A DNA stretch of 64,000 bases from Cellulomonas triticagri (GCF_003696205.1 NZ_RFFI01000002.1:1-64000); one strand, 5' to 3'; shown: positions 36,401-50,189, counted from the first letter of the stretch. The notes: generated from the sequence alone by a model not told the origin. A program made the numbers and translations.

Positions 36401-37411
36401 GCGGCGCTTGAGCGCGAGACGCCGCAGCCGGGCGGTCGAGAAGTAGTCCCGGTAGCGGGCCAGCGCCGTCGGGTCGGCGTCGTCGGGGTGCAGGGCCTGG
36501 CGGTCCTCCGCGACGAACAGGAACAGCATCCGGTAGACCAGTCGCAGCAGCGCCTGGTGGTAGTCGGCCAGGTGCAGCGACTCGTCCTCCATGCGCTCCC
36601 GCAGCGACGGCGTCGCACGCAGGAACCCGGTACCCAGGTCCGTGATCGCGGCCTGCACGCCGTCGGACAGCAGCGACAACGCACGTGCGCCGGTCGCGAT
36701 CGCAGTCGCGCGCCACCGCTCGAGCCAGCACTCGGACGGGCCGCCGCCGTCGGGGAGGACCTCGACACGGGACTGGTGCAGCAGGAGGAACAGCACGACG
36801 AAGTCGGCGAACAGCTCGCCGGAGAAGATCGCTTCCAGGTCGAACTCGACGAACGACTGCGCCGAGAAGGAGGTCGAGTCGCGCAGCACGCGCACGACCC
36901 GGCCGTTCGACACGACCGCCCACAGGTGCTGGTCGGACCGGTTGAGCAGCTCCTGCACCATCGCGTGCGGGGCGCGCTCGGCGGCGCCCGGCACACCCTT
37001 GGTGCGGCGATCGAGGTCGACGCCCCACCCCAGCAGGTGGATCGGGAGGGCGCCCCACTGGTGCGACACCGGGAACGCCTTGCCCGACGCGGTGATCCCA
37101 CCGACCGGCGTCGCCTGGAGCCGCCCGTAGCCGAGCTCGCGGAACAGCACCTGCAACCAGCGCTCACGTGTCACTCCGACGGCAGGGTCGCCCTCGGGCA
37201 GCCGCGACAGCGCGTCCTGGAACGACGGCCACACACCGACGAGGTACGCCCACGCCCGGTTCGCGGCCTCGCGCGGGGTCTCACCCGCGGCCAGGTGGTA
37301 GTCCCGGCCGGAGAACCCGCCGAGCTCGCCGTCACCGGCAGCGACGCGCGCGAGCAGATCGGCGGGCAGCAACGCCCCGACGGACCGCACCGCGGTCAAG
37401 TCCCCGGCCAT
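33446..37411 (-). CDS. Eco57I/DrmMI-like N6-adenine DNA methylase
   Basis: 1321 aa. The catalytic core has motif I DPACGSGHF (about residue 495) and motif IV NPPW (about residue 766), which define N6-adenine methylation. TGSYYTPSSLIDLVLDE just before motif I is typical of Eco57I-like and class I DISARM methylases. The first 450 residues include LFRELGYGRL and are helical; I found no PD-(D/E)xK nuclease motif there, so it is probably a pure methylase that marks host DNA. Its ATG overlaps the previous stop by one base (TGATG), and McrB begins 13 bp after its stop. Confidence 0.87.
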   Translation of the reverse strand: MAGDLTAVRSVGALLPADLLARVAAGDGELGGFSGRDYHLAAGETPREAANRAWAYLVGVWPSFQDALSRLPEGDPAVGVTRERWLQVLFRELGYGRLQATPVGGITASGKAFPVSHQWGALPIHLLGWGVDLDRRTKGVPGAAERAPHAMVQELLNRSDQHLWAVVSNGRVVRVLRDSTSFSAQSFVEFDLEAIFSGELFADFVVLFLLLHQSRVEVLPDGGGPSECWLERWRATAIATGARALSLLSDGVQAAITDLGTGFLRATPSLRERMEDESLHLADYHQALLRLVYRMLFLFVAEDRQALHPDDADPTALARYRDYFSTARLRRLALKRRGTRHGDLWQAQRLLISRLGQDDGCPELALPGLGGLFDDDGAELFTDADLPNDALLSAIRHLSTVRPKGQPLRTVDYKNLGAEELGSIYESLLELVPRYHRTEQRFTLENLAGNDRKTTGSYYTPSSLIDLVLDETLTPLLDEAERAADPQAALLAMSVCDPACGSGHFLVAAARRIAERLAIVRSGETDPTPTHLQDALYDVVGSCIYGVDLNPLAAELAKVSLWLESMQAGRPLSFLDAHIKVGNALLGTTPALLAGGIPDAAFTALAGDDKPFTTALKKRNKAERETTSDTGSLFDLVDVGESTIDLRGRLSKAVAPATGAPRLREVHAAQLAYAQYQASPELNRERLHADAWCAAFVQTKTPGATAITTGVLDSLHAGTAPDALVRAVQRLAAQYQFFHWHLEFPDVFDTTAPIGEHGWTGGFTAMVGNPPWERIKLQEQEFFAQRDAEIAGAANASARKKAIAALTASNPGLADEWGAASRGAEGMSHYLRKSGRYPLCGVGDVNTYSVFAELFRSSIAHAGRMGIVTPTGLATDATTSAFFSDTVSTGRLTAFYDFENEAKIFENVHHAFRFSVSCLTGGTRVTQARLSFLTRHVADAVTTRFGLEPSEILALNPNTGTLPMFRSRRDAEITLGIYRRFPVLVNDSTGENPWGLRFGTLFHMSNDSGLFETADDLLERGAEPDGWAWTLGAQRWLPLYEAKMLSHYDHRYSTYAHATEAQLNMGTLPRLTDEQHDDPDLEPLARYWVAEKDVETAIADRWDRDWFLGWRDIARSSDARTFVPSVLPRSAVGHVFPVAFLADPSDATTWQAVTSTYIHDYVARQKLSGTHMTYGVVTQLAVPAPSTFAGSLAGVIGGELRSWLGARVVELNYTSRHLIGYARENGVEGAPFRWDVARREQLRAELDAAMFLLYELDRGEVEYVMDSFFVVRKYDERDHGEFRTKRLILETYDAMKAAAAAGTVYVSPLDPPAGHGARHDH

Positions 37412-40248
37412 CAACGGCTCCCCACCACGGGCAGGTACAGGTACACGCCGAGGACGTCCACCGGCGTCTGGGCGCGCACGCGCAGCCCCTGGCGGGTCGC
37501 CCCTGCGCCCGCCCGCACGCGGCGATGGCTCTCCAGCAGCCGGTCGGCACGCTCGCCCGCTCGGGAGTCGAGCAGCGGTCCGAGGGCGCTCACACGCTCG
37601 AGAGCAGCGGCGATGTGATCGCGCGCCTGATCGGCCGGCACGTTCGCGTCCGCCTGCGCCGCGAGCAGCGACGTGACCTCGTCCGTCGGCAACAGGTCCG
37701 GTGCGTCGGGCTGGCCGCGGAACGCGACGACCTCGCAGTCCTCGGCGATGAGGGTCCGCGGCCCGTCGGCCGCAGGGAGGTCCAGGTGGAACCGGTAGCG
37801 CAGCAGCAGGGCCGTGGTACGGGCGGCGACGTGGCGGGTGCGGACGACCCCCGCCCGCCGCGCCGGAGCCCTGTGGAGCGTGGTGGCGGAGTCGAGGGCG
37901 GTGTCGAGCACGTACCGGGCGACGGCCTCGACGCTCGGGTCGGTCCGCACGAGCAAGGCGTGCCGCCGTGGCACGGGCATCTGGCGGTGGAACGGCAGAG
38001 GGTTGACGAAGCCCAGTGGCAGGGCGTCGCGCAGCCCGGGCGTCAGCGTGTCGGTGATGGCCTCGAACCCGTCGCCGGTCGACGTCACGGACGCGCCGAG
38101 CGCCCGCAAGGACTCCTCGACGAACGGCTCGATCTGCCCGTGCGCGCCGAGCGCGGAACGCACCTCGGCGACTTCCAGCGCGACGTCGTCGGGGTGGATC
38201 GCGCCCTGCGCGTACTTGGTGCGCGACGCCCGCTCGGTCTCGGCGACCGAGCGCCACTCGACCTCGAGGCGCCGGTCGGCCTCCTTGAGGCCCAGGTCGA
38301 GCTCGAGCTGCTCGTGGTCCACGCCGCGCAGCAGCAGCCCCTCCAAGAGCGCCTCGAGCAGCGAGTCGGACTCGCTCGGGACGGGCACGGACACGCCCGT
38401 CGCCTTGCTGATCGCCTGGTGGCGGCGGATCAGCACATCCAGCACGAGGCCGTCGATGCTGTTGTCCTTGCCGTAGATCGTCACCGCCCGCACGGTCGGT
38501 GCCGTCTGGCCGAAGCGGTCGACGCGTCCCTCGCGCTGCTCGTGACGGGTCGGGTTCCACGCCAGGTCGTAGTGCACGACCGCCTGGAACGCGTCCTGCA
38601 GGTTGACCCCCTCGGACAGGCAGTCGGTCGCGACGAGCACGTGCCGGGCGTCCGTGGCGGTCAGCGCTCGGATCCGCTCCTGCCGCTCGGCCGGCGGCAG
38701 CGTGCCGGTGACGACAGCGACCTCGGCTGTCTTCTTCAGCTCGTCGGCGAGGTGCTTGCCGACGTACTCCGCCGTGTCGATGAACCGGCAGAACACGATC
38801 GGGTCGAACCCGTCGGCGAGAAGCCCCTTGACCTCCTTGACGAGAGTCGACAGCTTCGCGTCCGCGGCGGGGCCGAGCAGGGACTCGGCCGTCTGGGCCA
38901 GCGCGCGCAACCGGGATCGCTCGGACGGGGTCGTGGTCTCGGCGTCCTCCGTGAGGGCGCCGGGGGTGACGTCCGCCGCCTCGACTGCCTCGTCGTCCGC
39001 AGTGTCCAGCACGCTCGCGCGGCCGAGCGCGTCGGCCTCGGCGAGGTCGGCCGCCTCGGCCGCAGCCGCGCGCATCCGCAGCGTCGCGGCGGCCGCCGCC
39101 GGAGACGACGCGAGCGTGCGCAGGAGCGCGAGCACGGACCACCAGCGCACTCGCTGGCGCACCGTGCCGTCACCCGCGTCGCGGACCTGCTCGCGCGCGT
39201 AGTCGAGCACCTTGGTGAACAGGGCTCGGTACTCGGGCTTGAGCGCGTACGCGACCTCGCGCAGCTCGCGGTCCGACGGGAACTGCGTGTCCTCGTCGAG
39301 GTAGCGGCGGATGTCGCCGCGGCGTCGCTGCACGAAGTGCCGGGCCAACCGCTCCCGTCCGTGCGGCCGGTCGAGGTCGATCGTCGCGAGCTCGGGGTCG
39401 AGCAGCCCGACGAGGGAGCGGAAGCCCTCGTCCTTGCCGGAGTGCGGCGTCGCGGTGACCAGGATGAGGTGTCGCTTCGGGTCACGGGCGAGGTCCTCGA
39501 GGAGCTCGTGCCGGCGGTGCCGCTGGCGTCCGCCGCCGACCGTGTCCGAGACGGCGGTGTGCGCCTCGTCGACGATCACCAGGTCCGGGCAGTGGTTGAG
39601 GAACTCGGCGCGGTGTCGGTCCGACTTGATGAAGTCGGTGGACACGACCACGTGCGGGTACCGGTCGAACAGCGACTCGTTCATCATCAGATCGCGCTCC
39701 AGGCGGCGAACCGTGGACGTCAGCACGAGCTCCGCCTGGATGTGGAACTTGCTCGCCAGCTCGGCCTGCCACTGCTCGGCGAGCGCCGGGCTGCACAGGA
39801 CAGCGAGGCGCTTGGCATCTCCTTGGGCGAGCAGCTCGGCGGCGATCAGCCCGGCCTCGACCGTCTTGCCGATGCCGACGTCGTCCGCAACGAGCATCCG
39901 CACCGTGTCCTGCCGCAGCGCCATCAGCAGCGGGACGAGCTGGTACGCCCGAGGCTCGACGGCGATTCCGGCGAGCGACCGGAACGGCCCGGCCGACGAC
40001 CGGAAGCCGAGCTGAAGCGCGGTGCGTAGCAGGCCGGCACTGGTCGCGTCGCCGAGGTCGTCGGGACTCGGCAGCGGATAAGTCGCGTCTTCGACCGGCT
40101 CGAGCGCCGTGTGCAGGCCGGCCACGTCGTCGTTCCCGCCGCCGAGAGGCCGTAGCAGCAGGAACTCCGGCCGGCTGTCGGGCAGCACGACCCACTCGCG
40201 TCCGCGGGCGCGCACCAGGGAACCGGGCGCATAGGTGGCTGTCGTCAT
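37411..40248 (-). CDS. drmD: DrmD-like SNF2 helicase
   Basis: 945 aa. N-terminal SLVRARGREWVVLPDS, then the SNF2 core: Walker A ADDVGIGKT (residues 121-129), VIVDEAHTA (DEAH about 227-230), TATPHSGKDEGF, and helicase-C motifs ATDCLSEGVNLQDAF and QREGRVDRFGQ (about 570). The text and length match the SNF2-like helicase DrmD of class I DISARM, and as in DISARM a large adenine methylase follows. Here the DISARM proteins DrmA and DrmB are not seen; a DUF1998 helicase takes the preceding place. ATG with GGAGC upstream, 15 bp after the previous stop. Confidence 0.82.
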   Translation of the reverse strand: MTTATYAPGSLVRARGREWVVLPDSRPEFLLLRPLGGGNDDVAGLHTALEPVEDATYPLPSPDDLGDATSAGLLRTALQLGFRSSAGPFRSLAGIAVEPRAYQLVPLLMALRQDTVRMLVADDVGIGKTVEAGLIAAELLAQGDAKRLAVLCSPALAEQWQAELASKFHIQAELVLTSTVRRLERDLMMNESLFDRYPHVVVSTDFIKSDRHRAEFLNHCPDLVIVDEAHTAVSDTVGGGRQRHRRHELLEDLARDPKRHLILVTATPHSGKDEGFRSLVGLLDPELATIDLDRPHGRERLARHFVQRRRGDIRRYLDEDTQFPSDRELREVAYALKPEYRALFTKVLDYAREQVRDAGDGTVRQRVRWWSVLALLRTLASSPAAAAATLRMRAAAAEAADLAEADALGRASVLDTADDEAVEAADVTPGALTEDAETTTPSERSRLRALAQTAESLLGPAADAKLSTLVKEVKGLLADGFDPIVFCRFIDTAEYVGKHLADELKKTAEVAVVTGTLPPAERQERIRALTATDARHVLVATDCLSEGVNLQDAFQAVVHYDLAWNPTRHEQREGRVDRFGQTAPTVRAVTIYGKDNSIDGLVLDVLIRRHQAISKATGVSVPVPSESDSLLEALLEGLLLRGVDHEQLELDLGLKEADRRLEVEWRSVAETERASRTKYAQGAIHPDDVALEVAEVRSALGAHGQIEPFVEESLRALGASVTSTGDGFEAITDTLTPGLRDALPLGFVNPLPFHRQMPVPRRHALLVRTDPSVEAVARYVLDTALDSATTLHRAPARRAGVVRTRHVAARTTALLLRYRFHLDLPAADGPRTLIAEDCEVVAFRGQPDAPDLLPTDEVTSLLAAQADANVPADQARDHIAAALERVSALGPLLDSRAGERADRLLESHRRVRAGAGATRQGLRVRAQTPVDVLGVYLYLPVVGSR

Positions 40249-40263
40249 CGGTGGTGCTCCAGA

Positions 40264-45471
<5,208 letters not shown>

Positions 45472-45741
45472 GCCGTTGTGACCCCCTCGATTCGATGCCT
45501 CTTTCCCTCGAGTGTGCCATCGGCCGGAACGGATAGACGGCAGACGCGCACGTCACGGAAGAAATACACACGACTGCCTCTTCTTCGGTCTCGCTGATGG
45601 TCGCGCCGACGCGGGCGGGAGCGAGCGGAGGTGAGCAGGGCACCGCCGCCCTTGGGCGCGCCCAGCTGCCCGCCTCATGATGGGCCGCCTCGGAGTTCCG
45701 ATGAGCTCCCCAAGTAGGCCGAGTCCGCGCTGTCGCAGCCA
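45472..45741 (-). promoter_or_regulatory. Leader/promoter region of the eight-gene defence operon
   Basis: 270 bp without a credible gene. It must hold the promoter for the 21.5-kb leftward operon. It is locally more AT-rich (around 45480-45600) than surrounding coding DNA. No clear -10/-35 pair could be fixed. No strong inverted repeat apart from the terminator at 45742. Confidence 0.4.
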
Positions 45742-45780
45742 GCGCCGGGGTACGAGCTTCCGCAGTTCGTACCCCGGCGC
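45742..45780 (-). terminator. Terminator after the tandem recombinases
   Basis: A 16-bp stem with one mismatch around a 7-nt loop (arms GCGCCGGGGTACGAGC and GTTCGTACCCCGGCGC), ending 3 bp past the recombinase stop. It separates the recombinase pair from the defence operon that is read in the same direction. Confidence 0.7.
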
Positions 45781-45783
45781 CTG

Positions 45784-46779
45784 TCAGGACCGTGCGGTCA
45801 GATCGATCATCGGCAGCGAGAGCGTGGCAACGGCGTCGCGTTGCTTGGCCGCGGGCCGGCGGTCGTACTGAGCGGTCGTGCTCGGCCGCTTGTGCCCGAC
45901 GACCCGAGCCAACAGCGTGACATCCACCGTCTCGAGGAGGTTGGAGATGAGGAACCGACGCATGTCGTGCGGCGTGACCCGCCCGAGACCGGCCTGCCGG
46001 GCGCGCTCAGTGAGGACCTTCCACATCTGGTGGTCGCTCAACGCGCCGCGGTCGAACAGGGGCCGCGACCGGGACAGCGGGACGAAAAGCGGGCCGGGCT
46101 CCGGCCCGCGCGCCGTGATCCACCGGGTGAGCGCGTCGACTGCGGTCGGGTGTAGGTAGGCGTCCCGAGGCCGACCGCCCTTGGTGTGACCGAGCCAGAG
46201 CCGCGCATCGGACAGGTGCGCGTCTTGCAGGCGGACACCGCCGATCTCCAGGCGCCGCGCTCCGCAGCCGGCCATGGTCAACACCAGGGCGGCGTCCCGG
46301 ATCCGGGTGAGCTCCGTGCCCGGCCCCTGGAGGCACGCTCGCACGATCCGCACGACATCGTCGGGGGTCAGGAAGGTCCCCGCCGGTTCACGCACCTTGC
46401 CGACCCCGCGGGTATCGAACGACCGGGCGTGCCGGTACTCCTCGTAGGTGAGCAGACCGACGCGTTCGCAGCACTCCAGCATCACCCGCAGGGCCGAGGC
46501 GTCCCGAACAGCGGTATTCCGGGAGTAGCTCCGCTCGGCGGTGCCCCAGACCTCCTCGGTGAGCGCCTCGTCGGCTAGGAGTTCCCACGCAAAGGTGCGC
46601 GCGTCTTGGCGGCCGCCGGTGAACGTCTGAGCCACTCGGTCGAGCGCCCCGCGCATGGTGCGGCGGCTTTCGGGGTTGTGCCGGTATCGCGCCTCGAACC
46701 GGGCCAGCGCCGCAGCTCGGAGCGCTGCGGTCTCGTTCTCCTCTGGGGTGACCACGTGCAGGCCGTGCCGGTCGCTCAT
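45784..46779 (-). CDS. Tyrosine recombinase (second of an overlapping pair)
   Basis: 331 aa; ATG at 46779 overlaps the upstream recombinase stop (ATGA). An N-terminal helical core-binding domain is followed by the catalytic domain with Arg in GCGARRLEIGGV, a beta-hairpin Lys region (GHTKGGRPRDAYL), HDMRRFLISNLL, VVGHKRPSTTAQYD with the His and the nucleophile Tyr. All six catalytic positions seem present. The pairing with a second, different recombinase on one mRNA recalls multi-recombinase elements such as RIT, but a third member is not seen. Confidence 0.88.
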   Translation of the reverse strand: MSDRHGLHVVTPEENETAALRAAALARFEARYRHNPESRRTMRGALDRVAQTFTGGRQDARTFAWELLADEALTEEVWGTAERSYSRNTAVRDASALRVMLECCERVGLLTYEEYRHARSFDTRGVGKVREPAGTFLTPDDVVRIVRACLQGPGTELTRIRDAALVLTMAGCGARRLEIGGVRLQDAHLSDARLWLGHTKGGRPRDAYLHPTAVDALTRWITARGPEPGPLFVPLSRSRPLFDRGALSDHQMWKVLTERARQAGLGRVTPHDMRRFLISNLLETVDVTLLARVVGHKRPSTTAQYDRRPAAKQRDAVATLSLPMIDLTARS

Positions 46780-47993
46780 GGCGTGCACGCCTTGACGGCG
46801 GCTTCGGTGCCGTCCTCCGGCGGCACGATCGTCGGCTCAGGGCCGAGCAGCGGCACGGCCGGTAGCGCCAGCGAGGCCACTGCAGTGCGCTTGAGTTCGT
46901 CACCGCGCACGTCGTACAGCATGGTGCTGTCGAGCTTGCGGTGGTTCAAGAGCTTGGACACCAGCGCCGGATCGAACCGGCCGAGCAGGTCGCTAGCAAA
47001 GGTGCGCCGGAAGTCGTGCACGCCGAACGGTGCGACCTCCGCCTCCACCCTCCGGCGGTGCACCATGTCGCGGACCGTGGAGACGTTCAACGGGGTGAGG
47101 TCGTGGCGGTTCAATGCGGAGAACAGCGCGCCGGGCTGAGGTCCCCGATGGGCAAGCCACAGCTGCAGGTACTCCTCCGCCTGCGGGTGCAGGAAGATCA
47201 CGTGAGGTCGACCGTTCTTCGTCTCCCGCAACAGCAGGCTGTGCTGCGCCGGGTCGAAGTCGGCGATCTTCGTGCGCACCAACTCGCAGCCTCTTATCCC
47301 GGAGGTGCGGAACAACGCGATGATCGCGGCGTCCCGCGCCGCTGCCCGCTGATCCCGGTTCGAGGCGCAGGCGCGAAGCAGCGCCGCGATCTCGTCCGAG
47401 CTGAGCCGACGGCGGCGGGTCGAGTCCTGGTCGACCGCGAGTGTGTACAGCGTCTCCTTCAGCAGGTCGAGCCTCCGGGCGGAGATCAAGCCGCGCTTGT
47501 AGCACTCGTCCAGCACGCGCCGGAGCGCGCAGACCTTGTCGTTGCGCGTGCCCTGGACCTCGTACCGCCGGTAGACCGCTCGACGGAAGTCCGCTGCCCC
47601 GTCGAGGTCCACCTGGTGCCAGGGAAATGCCTGCAAGTGCTCGAGGGTCACGGCCTGACGATCGACACCGGTGAGCATCGCGTACACCACACGGAGTTCG
47701 AGGAGGAAGTTCGTGCGTGACTTACCCTCCTTGGAGCGGAGCAGCGCCCGGTCGACCGGACGGTGCCCAATCGGCAGCGCCAGGTGGGCCCCTCGGTCCG
47801 GGTGTGCCCAGTCCTGCGGGCGACCGCCGGCGGTCTCCGCCGCGGTGGTCCGGTGCCGGGCGCGGGCGTCCTTGGCGCGGGTGAGGAAGTCGGCGAGCGG
47901 GTCCGTGGCCGGGTCGGTCCCGGCTCGCGGCGTGTCGCCGTGGGCGGTGGGGTGCCCGGGTGCGGGCGGGCCCGCGGGGTGCATGGCGTTCAC
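46776..47993 (-). CDS. Tyrosine recombinase (first of an overlapping pair)
   Basis: 405 aa from the GTG at 47993, with GGAGGGCACCTACA upstream (an ATG at 47984 is the alternative). Catalytic residues: Arg in FRTSGIRGCELV, Lys in LRETKNGRPHV, HDFRRTFASDLL, LLNHRKLDSTMLYD with His and Tyr. It is clearly different in sequence from the partner gene it overlaps. An inverted repeat (ACGGGAA-6 nt-TTCCCGT at 48039-48058) lies about 45-65 bp upstream and may control both. Confidence 0.88.
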   Translation of the reverse strand: MNAMHPAGPPAPGHPTAHGDTPRAGTDPATDPLADFLTRAKDARARHRTTAAETAGGRPQDWAHPDRGAHLALPIGHRPVDRALLRSKEGKSRTNFLLELRVVYAMLTGVDRQAVTLEHLQAFPWHQVDLDGAADFRRAVYRRYEVQGTRNDKVCALRRVLDECYKRGLISARRLDLLKETLYTLAVDQDSTRRRRLSSDEIAALLRACASNRDQRAAARDAAIIALFRTSGIRGCELVRTKIADFDPAQHSLLLRETKNGRPHVIFLHPQAEEYLQLWLAHRGPQPGALFSALNRHDLTPLNVSTVRDMVHRRRVEAEVAPFGVHDFRRTFASDLLGRFDPALVSKLLNHRKLDSTMLYDVRGDELKRTAVASLALPAVPLLGPEPTIVPPEDGTEAAVKACTP

Positions 47994-48038
47994 TGTAGGT
48001 GCCCTCCGGCCGGGCCGAGCCCGGCGAGTTCGAAGGGA

Positions 48039-48058
48039 ACGGGAATAGCTCTTCCCGT
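48039..48058. promoter_or_regulatory. Inverted repeat upstream of recombinase pair
   Basis: Perfect 7-bp arms ACGGGAA and TTCCCGT around TAGCTC, about 45 bp upstream of the first recombinase start. It could be an operator or part of a recombination site. Confidence 0.35.
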
Positions 48059-48253
48059 GCCCTTCACGGCTCACCTTGAGCCGCCACGCGGCACCGTCCG
48101 CGCGCTCAGAGCAGCCGCAAGGGTCTCGACGTCCCAGGTCCGCGCGCCGACGGGGACGTTCGCGATGCGCTTCGGCATCGCGTCTCGTCCTCCCGCAGGC
48201 GTGGCGTCAGCCACCGGGGAGTTCGCTCGCACCCCGGAAGGGCGCTTCTGGCC

Positions 48254-48409
48254 GATCGCTTCCGATCGGCTCGGGGACGATCCGCTCGGCCGGGGATCGA
48301 GGTCAGTCGTGATTGGGCGACCTGTGATCGCCGATCCGGGTCGAGTGATCGCCGATCGCTGATCATGGGCACTCGGTGATCGAGGATCGCTCAGCACGGA
48401 TCTGCGATC
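48254..48409. repeat. GATC-dense block with 21-bp spaced repeats
   Basis: 13 GATC sites in 156 bp (at 48254, 48264, 48279, 48295, 48326, 48333, 48347, 48354, 48361, 48378, 48385, 48399 and 48406). Two exact copies of GTGATCGCCGATC start 21 bp apart (48324 and 48345), with a degenerate third at 48376. This is far above what base composition predicts. It looks like an iteron-type array or a protein-binding region. Confidence 0.6.
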
Positions 48410-48883
48410 ACGATGCGCTCTCGGCGGTTCGGGGTGATGAGTCTGAACGCCCGCGGATCGTAGTGGGGAATCCATGCGATCGAGCGGCGGCGGACTGCAG
48501 GCGGACAACGCCGGGCAGCACGGATCCCCCGCCCACGTCAGCGATGGAAGTACTCGGCGCGGCCCCGGACGTCACGCGACTTTCGCGAGCCGGAGTTTGC
48601 TGGTCGTGGGATTGACGCGCCAGGGGGTGGGTGCAGCCAACTGATCTTCGTCATACGGCGAAGGTCACATCGCCGTGCGGCGAAGTCCACCGTGCCAGGA
48701 ACCGCCTGATCACCAGGATGTGGCGCAGCCGCTTCTTGGGTCTGCCCCCCCTGTCCGTCGCCGTGCTGGATGTGCACGGTGGTCCGTGCCGTGTCTCCAC
48801 GGTCCCGTGCGGTGACTGCGCCCCTCGTGGTTCCCGTGACGGTTCGCACGGTGATCAGGTCCACGCGAGAGGGGAGCAAGTTG

Positions 48884-49297
48884 ATGTTGGCGTCGGAGGA
48901 TCGGGCTCGTGTCCGTCATCGGCAGCACGAGTTCGTGATGGTGAGCTCGCAGTTCTTGAGCGATCTGAGCAGATCGGACGCGACGCCGTCGGAGCTGTCG
49001 CTCCTATTTTACCTGTTGGCGCGGATCCGCTTGGGTTCGAACGTCGTGCCGCACTTCGCGGGCGTGGAGGCCGCCGAGGCGACCGGGCTGCACCCCTCGT
49101 CGGTGTCCACCGCCTTGACACGGCTGACGAAGCGGCAGGTCGTGCGTCGGACCAGATCCCTCGGGCACCCGGCGATCGTGATCAACCCGCATCTGGCTTC
49201 GCGCGCCGATCAGAAGACGCGCGAGGAGCTCTGCCGATCCTCGCGAATGCCTGTCAAGGCGATCACCCGTTTGAATGATGCCGGCGATCGCCGTTGA
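48884..49297 (+). CDS. RepL-like winged-helix protein
   Basis: 137 aa from an ATG with GAGAGGGGAGC upstream. A helical N-terminus, then SSQFLSDLSRSDATPSELSL, LLFYLLARIRLGSNVV, AEATGLHPSSVSTALTRLTK and a wing ending HPAIVINPHLA. This order (helix, YLL, HTH, wing, INPxL) resembles plasmid replication proteins of the RepL class and some island regulators. With the GATC-rich array just upstream it could be a replication initiator or a transcriptional regulator; sequence alone does not decide. Confidence 0.6.
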   Translation: MLASEDRARVRHRQHEFVMVSSQFLSDLSRSDATPSELSLLFYLLARIRLGSNVVPHFAGVEAAEATGLHPSSVSTALTRLTKRQVVRRTRSLGHPAIVINPHLASRADQKTREELCRSSRMPVKAITRLNDAGDRR

Positions 49298-49337
49298 CCG
49301 GGCCGCGCTCGGGAGCTCGTCTCCGGGGGCGCACGGC

Positions 49338-50072
49338 TCAGCGCCTGGTCGCGAGGCTGGCGGCTTCTCGAAGGACTCCGCCGGCACTCGGGCTGCATTT
49401 GGCGAGACCGGCGAGTGCGGCCTCACGGGTCGAGGTGTCCCTCGCCCGGCGGATACTGGCCGCGAGCTCGGGGCGTCCTGCATCGGCCAGCAGCACCCGT
49501 AGGCGCTCGCGGGCCGATGCAGGCTCATCGACGGCGCCCGCCGCAAGATGGCGCGCGTCGATGACACCGCGGGTGATGGCCGAGGAAAGCAGGCTCATCG
49601 CTTGGTGAGGTGGCACGTCGATGACGTCTGTCCAGGCGTCCAGCACCTCCAGTGCTGCGACCTCGATCGCCGAGAGACCGTGCTGCCGGCGTGCGAGCCG
49701 GCCCCGGCGTCCGGCGAGTCGGATGGTCGCAAAGTCGCGCGGGCGAGGCCCAGCCACTGCGTAGGTCTCCACCGCGGGGATCTGCGTCGAGAGGCCGAGC
49801 ACGTTCGCTGCCAGCAGGACTGACGGGCCGACGCCCTTGCGGCCGGCGATCCTGGTGACGATCTGCTCGTTGCTCGGCCGGGTCATGCCCCATTGCTGCT
49901 GTCGACCGCGGTAATACAAGCCCCGGCGCACCGCGACCAGCTCGTTCCGGCGGACCAGCCGCTGCAGCTCACGCGCGACGGCGGTTCGGGGCTCGCCACG
50001 GAACTCGTCGATGGTGACAAACGCGTCACGCTGCCCGCGGACTCGCTCACGCACGGTGCGCGCAGTACTCAT
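49338..50072 (-). CDS. AbiEi-type antitoxin-like protein (DUF6088-like), no partner seen
   Basis: 244 aa. The N-terminus (DAFVTIDEFRGEPRTAVARELQRL and LVAVRRGLYYRGR, read in pieces) is the winged-helix start of AbiEi/DUF6088 proteins, followed by a mixed C-terminal domain with RLAGRRGRLARR. In AbiE systems AbiEi represses the operon and neutralises AbiEii, a nucleotidyltransferase toxin. No AbiEii-like gene is next to it: the downstream neighbour is convergent, and the upstream one is unrelated. It may be a lone regulator or a remnant. Confidence 0.72.
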   Translation of the reverse strand: MSTARTVRERVRGQRDAFVTIDEFRGEPRTAVARELQRLVRRNELVAVRRGLYYRGRQQQWGMTRPSNEQIVTRIAGRKGVGPSVLLAANVLGLSTQIPAVETYAVAGPRPRDFATIRLAGRRGRLARRQHGLSAIEVAALEVLDAWTDVIDVPPHQAMSLLSSAITRGVIDARHLAAGAVDEPASARERLRVLLADAGRPELAASIRRARDTSTREAALAGLAKCSPSAGGVLREAASLATRR

Positions 50073-50189
50073 GTCGCCCTCTCGCCGAGGTCAGCTCCAG
50101 CAAGATCGCCGCGGCGTCCGACCCGGTAAGTCGGCGGCGGGAACGGGCGCGGACGCTCCTCGGCGGGTGTCGACCTTGTCCGAGGTCGG

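Larger units (their letters stand above)
47994..48883. other. 890-bp non-coding region between recombinases and RepL-like gene
   Basis: No credible gene on either strand; the open frames are short or low-complexity. It holds the inverted repeat at 48039-48058 and the GATC-dense block at 48254-48409. Further GATC sites continue to about 48525. The rest, up to the ribosome binding site at about 48868, shows nothing I recognise. Confidence 0.45.

Noticed and set aside
48254-48409. CRISPR array
   Set aside because: The repeats are 13 bp with 8-bp gaps and degenerate; no spacer-repeat pattern or cas genes.
48071-48508. 145-aa frame across the GATC-rich block
   Set aside because: Composition follows the repeats, with no start signal; at most a 35-aa tail looks ordered.
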